From: Paratrimastix pyriformis
Taxonomy: Eukaryota; Preaxostyla; Paratrimastigidae
Length of the DNA: 64,000 nt
Assembly: GCA_027972325.1 (NCBI GenBank)
Contig: JAPMOS010000007.1
Coordinates: 243,501-307,500, forward strand
Reading direction: 5' to 3'
Each line of letters opens with the position of its first letter. Position 1 is the stretch's first letter. The notes under the pieces were generated by a model that was not told where the DNA came from, did not search any database, and saw nothing but the letters and a program-made list of their open reading frames with translations. Below are positions 56,857 to 64,000 of this stretch, one piece after another. A program made the position numbers and the translations under genes.

Positions 56857-57741
56857 TCAAGCTGCTCGCTGACGGAGCTGGGCGAGTTGTTGGGGGGTTT
56901 GTTTGTACAGAATGACCTCCGGCGCCTCTTCGGCATGTTCGAGGGTCTCGTCACGGATACTGATCGCTCCTTCGGCCATCCCTCTGGCCCCGCCAAGGGA
57001 GGGAAGGGTTTCTGGAGTGGCCCGTGGGACCCACAAAGTTTCCTCAGGGGACTCCTTTGGTTGAAGGACACACGCTTCCGCTGTGGTGTGAACGTTGATG
57101 GGGAGGACCGAGAGTGGGATTTCTTCGACAATTCCGCACACCTCCACGTTTCGTCCCGAGATCTGCGACAACAAAGGTCTCAGAAATGGACGGACAAAAG
57201 GACCAAGAAAAAACCTTTGGAGGAAATGTAATGCGGTACCTGGCAGGGTTGGAGACTGTAGCGGACAGATGGCTGTTTCCCCAAATACCTAGGCAGATCG
57301 GTCTGGTCATGAGAATGGATGATGTGATGATGCACAGACCGATTCCCATCCCCATCTGAACGGTGATCAAGCAATCGGAGCCAACTCCTATAAGCGCAGT
57401 GCCCTCAATTCCGGAACTGGGCTTTTCGGGATCATTGACAACTGTGAAATGATGGGATGAGTGGTGTATTCTGATGCAAAAGAAACTGCACTTTTTAGAA
57501 TTGGAGCGCTCCGCCGCGGTGGAATTTTGTTGGCGATGATGCCCCTCTTCAACCCCGAAGTCATCGTGGCCTCACGGAGGACCACGGTTTCGGGTGTATT
57601 GTTTGCGATTTTCAAGACGAAAGAATAAAGTGGGACGCTGGCCTTGGTCTCCTTTCCTTCTTTCGCTAATTCTCCCTTCGGTCCGGTCTTCAGCTGGTGT
57701 TCTAGGAGGTTCCCGTTAGGTTGCTCCATCCATAAGTCCAA
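56857..57741 (-). CDS. unrecognised 234-aa protein, probably beta-rich
   Basis: Exons are complement(56857..57162, 57215..57239, 57267..57288, 57340..57441, 57492..57741), in phase throughout. This includes a 25-nt and a 22-nt exon and a 27-nt intron between them. The N-terminus is MDLWMEQPNGNLLE. The middle alternates short hydrophobic strands and turns: SFVLKIANNTPETVVLREA, KIPPRRSAPILK, GTALIGVGSDCLITVQMG, GIWGNSHLYRITFPP and RNVEVCGIVEEIPLSVLP. That pattern suggests a single beta-sandwich. The last 70 residues are polar and end QLAQLRQRAA. There is no signal peptide, membrane segment or known motif. It converges with the PH-ankyrin gene, the stops lying 36 bp apart. Confidence 0.6.
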
Positions 57742-57886
57742 TTAAGTTGCCGGACGCATGTAAAACCCAGGGGCGGGAGCGAACTTTTGAATTCAAAGAG
57801 GTCGATTCAATTCAGTACTGTTCAGGTCTGCGGACTCTGGCATTTGTCGCTTGCTCCCGACACCGATTTCGATAGATATTATAAAG
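57742..57886. promoter_or_regulatory. divergent intergenic region
   Basis: 145 bp between the start codons of the unknown 234-aa gene and the disordered-protein gene. It is AT-richer, with TATTATAAAG at about 57877-57886 directly before the plus-strand start. That is too close to be a TATA box for that gene unless its 5' UTR is tiny. Confidence 0.4.
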
Positions 57887-60800
57887 ATGTCTGAAAGGGG
57901 TACTGATCAGGGTCTGAAATCCACCACTCTTTTTTTCCCTCATCTCTCCGTGTCCTTTTTTTTCTGTAGGGCTTGAGGAAATCGACTTTTTTGAGGAATC
58001 CCTTCAGGTTTTTATCTATGCCATGATAATATCACGCGATTCATCCTTTTTCTTCAGATTCAGATTGCCCAAATGAAACGTGAGACAGAGGCTGCCAGAT
58101 TACAAAACAAGATGTTGTCTGAGGATCTCTCGCACAGGTCTGGCAGGCAAAGACACAAATTCACCACAGATTCACCCCTATAGAATGGGTTCGACCCACC
58201 ACTCCCGTTCCTCCTCCTCCCGTCGGAATTCCCTGTCCCGACGCACGAGCCTCTCCCGCTCATCCCGGCCATCAATTGGGCGCCTTTCTATCGGCGACCC
58301 ATCTGTCATCGAGGTGACCGAGGAGCGCGGCGGTGCCGCCTCCTTTGGGCTGGGCATTAGCCACCACCAATCCAACCGGCGCAAGACGACCCTTCTCTCG
58401 GAGAAGGCGGGGACCCGGCGCTCCTCGAGGCGCCTTTCGACTGCCCTTCCTGAGGGGGTCAAGGTCTCTGTGAGCGACATTCTTGGGGCGGCCGGCGAGA
58501 AGACCGCAGCCGCGGCCGCCGCCACCCGGAAAAGCCTGGGCGGCCGGAAGAGCCTGGGCAGCCGGAGGAAATCCACCAGCCGCGGGGCGTGCGCCGATGT
58601 CATGGCCACCCCGCCCCCGTCCAGTTTCGTCACCGCCACCACGGGGAACGGGGAGAAGTTTTCCTTCCCCATGGCCTCACTTGCCCCGGCACGCTCGGCG
58701 GGCCTCGCGGCCTCCAGCTTCGCGGACTTCGTGGCCAGCCTCCAGTCCCAGTCCCAGTCCCAGCCCCAATTTTCCTCTTTCTCCTCGGGGTCTTCTTCCT
58801 CCTCCTCGGCCAAGGCCAAACACCAACAGGCCGAAGCAGCCTCCTCCTCTTCCACCACCACCACCACCACCACCACCACCTCTGCACCCTCGCGAAGGGG
58901 TACAAACGCCCCCTCAGCGGCACTCCCCGCCCTCTCCCCAGCCCCGGCCCCCGTCTTGACCACTCTTCCTTCTGCCGGGCACTCTCTCCACCGCAATAAC
59001 ACCTTCCCCCCCGCGTCGGCTCCTTCTACTCTCCCCACCCCGGCCGCCCCCCCGGCCGCCACCCCAACCCGCCGCTATAACACCCGCTCCTCCTCTGCTG
59101 CCGCTGCCGCTGCCGCTGCCCCGGACAGCATCAGCGCCCTGCCCCCAGACGCCACGCCCCTGAGCGCCCTCAAGCACCAGCTGGCCTCGCTGCAGTGGGA
59201 CAAGATCTTTGCTCCCTCCAGCAAACCGGCTGCCGCTCCGGCCCCGGCCCCTGTTGCCCCGGCCCCAGCGGCGCCCGTGGCACCCGTGGCGCCTGCCCAC
59301 ACGCCCACCAGCTCCCGCCGCCGGTCCGTCTCCAAGGAGCTGGCCGCCTTGGGGGTCGTCCTCCCCCCCGGCTCGCCCGTCCCGGCCCCGGCCGATGCCC
59401 CGACGACCCGGCGGGTGACCCGGTCCTCCTCGCGCCACTCCCTCTCGGCCACCCAGCCCATGCCCCCCGCAGCCGTCGCCCTCTCGGTGGGCGGCGATGG
59501 CCCCGCCGAGGAGGTCCGGGCCCCGCTGCACCCCCTCGGAACCGCGGGGCGCCACAACCACCACCCGACCGACGCCAAGACCCTGGGCTCCCTCAAGGCG
59601 GGCGTGGCCACCACCACCAGCACTGCCGCCTCTGCCCCCGCCAGCGCCAGCGCCAGCGCCGCCCTGGCCTGCGGCAAGAGCGGGCTGGAGCCCTCGCTGG
59701 GCAAGCTCCACATCACCGAACCCGAGGCGGCCGAGCAGCAGCAGCAGTCGCCGGCGGCCCCCGCGGCCCGGCCGGCTTCCTCGCAGGCCGCCCCCCTGGC
59801 GCCACACCTGAGGGGGACCATCAGCAGCCCCGGTGAGAACAGCCCCGTCCGCAAGGTGTGGCGCGCCCCACCTCAAATCCGCCGCGGTGGCCGCTCCTGC
59901 TGACCCCGTTGGGTCCTCTTCTTCTTCTTCTGCTGCTGCTGCTGCTCCTCGCGGCCATGCAGCCCCGGTCGCCGACCCCACTGCCTCCCCCACCCTGCCC
60001 GCCCCAACCACGGCCCCGGCCTGCGTTTCTGCGATCCCGTGCAAACTGGGCACCCCCGCCGCCCCGGCTGTGGATGCTCCCCCCGCCTCCGCCTCCGCCT
60101 CCGCCTCCGCCTCCACCACCGCCTGCCCGGCCGTGACCCATGTGGCGGCGGCCCCGGCCCCCCGAGCTGCCGCCTCCCGCCTGGCCGACCCTCCGGTCAA
60201 GCAGGCCGCCTCGGCGCCCGCAGGCGCGGCGGCCCCGACGACATGCGCCACGAAGGTGACGGCCGCCGGAGCCCCCTGCCCGCCCGTCATCCCCGCCAAG
60301 AGCGCCCCCGCCACGGGCCCTGCCACAGCCTCCACCGCCCGGCGGGCGACCCCCGTTGGTCAGCTCAAGGACCCGCCCCTTCCGGTCAAGCAGCCGACCC
60401 CTGCTGCCGTTTGCAACCCGCTGGGCTCGCCCAACCTCTCGCAGGTGGTCCGGGCTGGCCTGAAGGCCCTCGCCACCCCGCCCCACCCCCAGAAGGCGGC
60501 CCCCGCACTTGTTGCCCCGGTTATTTCCACCCCCCCGCTCACCTCCTCTTCCTCCTCCTCCACCACGACCACCACCACCACCACCGCCGGGGCTCATGTG
60601 GTCCTTCCGGCCGCCCCGAGCACGCCGCCCACGCAGATCGCGATCCCCTCGGCACACCTGGGCAGCAAGGGCTCCACCACCCCCGGTCCGGCCGGCCACC
60701 CCCCCGTCTCGGGGGCAGCAGCTCCGTGCACCTCGGCCATCAGCACCCCACCCCGGGCCGCCCTGCCCTCCCCCATGTCCGCCGCGGGCTCGGTCATCGA

Positions 60801-62081
60801 CTCCCCCCAGTGCCCCGCCGCCCAGGAACGGCAGCCGGCCCCCGTCGCCAAGCCGCGGCGCCTCTTCGCCCGCTTCTCGGTCGCCGTCAACAGCGGCACC
60901 GCCGCCCAGGCGGGGGAGGAGGGCACCACGAGCGCCCAGAGCCCCGCGCCCGCCGCCCCCGCCGCCATCACCGGGGCGGCCCTCCGGCAGCTGCAGCAGC
61001 AGCACGCATATCACCCCCCAAGCCCGCTGTCCCCCTCGGCCATCTGGCTGCCCGCCATGCGGCCGTCCCAGGTGCCCGGCCAGAGGCGCATCGTCTGGGC
61101 GGACGGCTCCCGGGACGACGACACGTTCGGCTTCACCCGGTTCACCCATCAGATGGGGGCCCTCCTCCGGGGTGATGTCCCCGGGCCGCGCCAACCGCCG
61201 CCCCCCTGCGCCACCCCCCGCAAGCCCACCCTGCGCACATCGCGGACCGGCCGCCCCGCCTCGGCCGGCGCGGCTCTGTCGACCCCCACCCGGGGTCGCC
61301 CCGCCGCCGTCCGGTCGGCCACCCCCGACGTGGGCAGCCCCCTGCCCCAGGAAGCCATGAAGGCCCAGCCGCCCACTCCCTTGCACCGGTCCGTTGGGCT
61401 CGCCCGCTTCTGCCTGGTGTCTGGGTGGCGGCCCTTGGACCTCCTCCACGGCTTCATCGCCACTCTCCACTCTCCATTCTTCTTTCTCGGGTACACAGCC
61501 GGAGCCACAGCGCGCCACCGCAGTCGTCCGTCGTTGACCCCGGCGATGTCGACCTCTTCTTGGATACCGCCCCCGCCGGGCCGCCCGTGCCGGCATGGAG
61601 CTCCCCTGCCCCCGCACCCGCACCCGCACCCGCGCTCGCCCCTGTTCCCGCCGCCACCGCCGACGGCGAGGCCGACGAGGCCAACAGCAGCGCCTGCGAC
61701 CCCGACGACTTCGAGGAGGACGAGAACGTGGTCTTCACCGAGGACGTCGCTCCGGCCCCCGCGGCAGCGGCGGCGGGCGGCGATGCACTCGACAACGAGT
61801 GGACCTCTTTGATGGCTGCGGTCCGTTCGTCGTGCGGCATCGCGTCACATGATCGCTGAACACACGTCTCTTCCTTGTAGGCTCGTGACGAGTTTGCCGA
61901 CCCGGCGGCGGCTGCCGGTTCCCCCTTGGCGTCGACCCCGCTTTCCGCTACAGCCATGTCCCTCCCACCACCACCACCGACCACATGCATCCTCGCCCCC
62001 GAGGAGGAGGAGGGCGAGCCGCTTGGGGCCGATTCGGGGCTTTTAACACCCCTTCGGATGACCCCGGTTCGTCAAAAGTGA
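57887..62081 (+). CDS. large Ser/Thr/Ala/Pro-rich disordered protein with N-terminal coiled coil
   Basis: Seven exons in phase: 57887..57911, 57970..58007, 58058..58137, 58184..59832, 59963..61388, 61499..61820 and 61881..62081; 1246 aa. The N-terminus MSERGTDQGLEEIDFFEESL...IQIAQMKRETEAARLQNKMLSED is a short coiled coil. Arg/Ser-rich basic clusters follow, with SRRNSLSRRTSLSRSS as a likely kinase target, then very long low-complexity stretches. Short conserved-looking islands are SALKHQLASLQWDKIF, KPRRLFARFSVAV and DDDTFGFTRFTHQM. The C-terminus carries the acidic segments DPDDFEEDENVVFTED and LAPEEEEGEPL. This plan (coiled coil, basic phospho-rich body) occurs in chromosome- and cytoskeleton-associated scaffolds, but no family was recognised. 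One intron (59833-59962) begins GTGAGA, the only near-canonical donor I placed. Confidence 0.7.
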
Positions 62082-62404
62082 TCGAGCTCCTGACGAAAAC
62101 ACGCTTCTTCATCTTCCATTGTGCGTCGTCCCTAGGTCTTTGTGTTTGGGTTTGAGTCCGTGGGGGCGGGGGGGGGGGGGGGGGGCTGTTGGTCGATATA
62201 ATCTCCGTGATCGCACGCAGTGAATGTTCGCTCGGTAGCTGAGCTTTGACGACGACTGGCGCCTGTCAATCGATCCACAAAACTCGTGTCGCAGAGATTG
62301 AAACATTTTTGGTCATGTGCGGTGACCGAGCGTGCCGGACGGGAGTGCGTCGATCGAGCGTCGGGCTGAGCATCCTCTTTTTTTTCGGTTGGATCCAGAC
62401 GCCC
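62082..62404. other. intergenic with 19-nt G run
   Basis: 3' UTR of the disordered-protein gene and upstream region of the F-box-like gene. A poly-G run lies at about 62167-62185. No gene was found. Confidence 0.45.
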
Positions 62405-64000
62405 ATGGACCCGTCGTTTCTCCCGCTCGATGTTCTGGCTCTCATTTCCTCCTACCTCCCAACTTTCGTGGAAGTGGATTTGTTCGCCCATGTCTGCCAT
62501 TCGTTCCATGCCGCCGTTGCTCGGACATACGATGTGATGAACCCACTTCTTCTCCGAGGTCCGCCGCTTTTCGGAACGTTTTGAGTGCCTCAATTTTTCC
62601 TAGCTCCGCTTATTTGGCCTGTAACGAAGAAGCCGGACGACCTCTTCCCGCATCATCTCGGACCGCGAATCACCTGGCTTCGCCTCAATAAGCTCCCATC
62701 CATCTCCCTCCTTTTCCGTATCCTGTGCGCTTCTCCCAACTTGGTCACTCTCGATCTTCGGAACATCGGCCAGCTTCCCGAGAAGGCATTCGAAGTCTTC
62801 TGGCTGGAGAAGCCTTGGGAGTACATGGATGAGGTCCCTCCCGTGCTCCAGGTCCTTGAAGACCAGCGGCTCCACCAGGGGTCGGAGCCTCTCTCCCGAG
62901 AAGCCCTGCTCGGGCTCCTCCATCCGGTCCAGAAGCGTCACGGCCAGCGGGCTGCCCCGCCCCTCTCCCAGGCCGGCATCTTCCACTGCTTCACCTCGGT
63001 CAAGGTGCTCGCCCTGCCGGTCCGGCAAGCCCTGTTGGTTCTTCCTCTCCTCTCACCTCGCTCCCTTCGACCGGGGCACATGCACACAGAGGGTGCTGCA
63101 CCAGAAGGACGCCTTTGCCTTCCTGCTGTCGCGGCTCCTCCCCGACGTGCGCGTCATTCTGGACAACCCCGGTCCGCACACCCGCCGCCCACGCCGCCCG
63201 GCGTCCCTCCTCCTCTCGCCCTCCCCCGTCCCGCCTGCGTTCATTTTCCCACCATGACGCACCAACACAACCAACAGACCAGCCGACTAACTTCGCCGGG
63301 ATGGCCGCCGCCTATTGCCGGGAGATCGGGCAGGGCATCTGGGAGAACATGCAGCAGACCATCTTCCCCAACCTCGAGTTCTTCGTTCCGCATCATCCCA
63401 CCCTGCCACCCCTCCCTCCCTCCTCCATCCTCCTCCCGCCTTCGCCCCTTCGCCTCAGCATTGCTCATCCTCGTCACCGTGCCGCTGCTGCGGGGTGCAG
63501 ATCGGGGCCAGCAAGTCTGACGAGAGGCGCAAGACACAGCTGCTGCCCCACTGGCGCGGCCCTGTCCTGGAGGCCCGCCACCAGGCCTTCGCCCAGCGGA
63601 CCCTGGCCCTCTTCGACCCCCAATGCGCCGCCCCGGTCGACGGCCCCTCGGCCTCGTCCACACCACAGCAGCCGCAGTCGCCCGCCTACTCCTCTCGGCC
63701 CGAGCCTGCGGCGCCGCCCCCTGCTCCCCTTCCGCCTCCTGCCCCGGCTTACCCGCGCAAGGCCCTGCCGGCCGGCATGTACCGGGGCGGCTACATGAAG
63801 CTGCTCCGCAAGGGCCACTTCGCCGAGGCCATGCGGCTGCTCGAGCTTGGCTTCCCCATGGCCCTCTGCCCCACCCTGAGCACCCCCTACCGGGAGGCCA
63901 GCAACTTCCAGGCCTGCCTGGACCTGGCCCTGGGCGGGTGCCTGCCCGACCCCCTGCAGGCGGGCGACGAGGAGCGCGACCTGGCCGACCAGCTGGCCGC
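62405..64000 (+). CDS. F-box-like protein, continues past the window
   Basis: Exons are 62405..62558, 62604..63019, 63090..63171, 63278..63384 and 63501 to the edge, all in phase. The N-terminus MDPSFLPLDVLALISSYLPT...LFAHVCHSFHAAVAR fits an F-box. Leucine-rich stretches follow (ITWLRLNKLPSISLLFRIL, LVTLDLRNIGQLP, VKVLALP), resembling LRR substrate-recognition segments of SCF ubiquitin ligases. Later exons contain IGQGIWENMQQTIFPNLEFF and a Pro-rich linker, then a helical RGGYMKLLRKGHFAEAMRLLELGF segment. The C-terminus is cut by the window end. Introns begin GTCCG, GTCCG, GTCCG and GTTCC. The assignment rests on the N-terminal pattern alone. Confidence 0.7.

Noticed and set aside
1-64000. 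tRNA, rRNA or snRNA genes, telomeric repeats, retroviral or LTR elements
   Set aside because: I looked for cloverleaf arms, rRNA core motifs, TTAGGG-type repeats and reverse-transcriptase or integrase motifs and saw none that I could support.

Overview
The window is GC-rich nuclear DNA from a eukaryote. Genes are densely spliced, intergenic gaps are often under 150 bp, and introns are full of homopolymer C, CA, CTG and CCCTG tracts. Typically eukaryotic products are TAF9, two ER protein disulfide isomerases, an FG-repeat protein, an SR-rich PIN-domain protein and an STPGR (sperm-tail PG-rich) repeat protein. A glycyl radical enzyme and its activase, both oxygen-sensitive, point to an anaerobic or microaerophilic organism, and the STPGR and WD40 proteins point to a flagellum. 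A free-living anaerobic flagellate such as a Preaxostylan (Paratrimastix-like) would fit, but the species is an inference I could not test.

Layout, left to right. 0.5-11.7 kb, all minus strand: a coiled-coil/proline-rich protein, a PPP-family phosphatase, and a very long gene with an HPS5/TECPR2-like N-terminal propeller and a C-terminal RING-H2. 11.9-24.0 kb, plus: a giant WD40 plus low-complexity protein. 24.2-26.1 kb, plus: a complete PDI. 26.3-29.3 kb, minus: one gene joining an F-box-like N-terminus to GFGAPTG repeats. 29.5-32.5 kb, plus: the STPGR protein. 32.7-40.5 kb, plus: the glycyl radical enzyme followed by its radical-SAM activase. 40.8-44.7 kb, minus: TAF9 and a second PDI. 44.7-45.4 kb, plus: a PNPOx-like flavoprotein. 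45.4-48.4 kb, minus: the PIN protein and an ankyrin protein. 48.5-56.8 kb, plus: a PH-ankyrin-propeller protein with a Tc1/mariner-like element in an intron. 56.9-57.7 kb, minus: an unrecognised 234-aa protein. 57.9-62.1 kb, plus: a large disordered protein. 62.4 kb to the edge, plus: an F-box-like protein, incomplete.

Exon models were built by hand by requiring reading-frame continuity and recognisable family peptides. They show an unusual 5' splice site: most introns begin GTCCG or GTCTG instead of GTRAGT. In my tally of 61 frame-checked introns, 54 have C at +3 and none has A.

The most interesting system is the activase/glycyl-radical-enzyme pair. It keeps bacterial gene adjacency but carries about two dozen introns, and its active site is not that of pyruvate formate-lyase.
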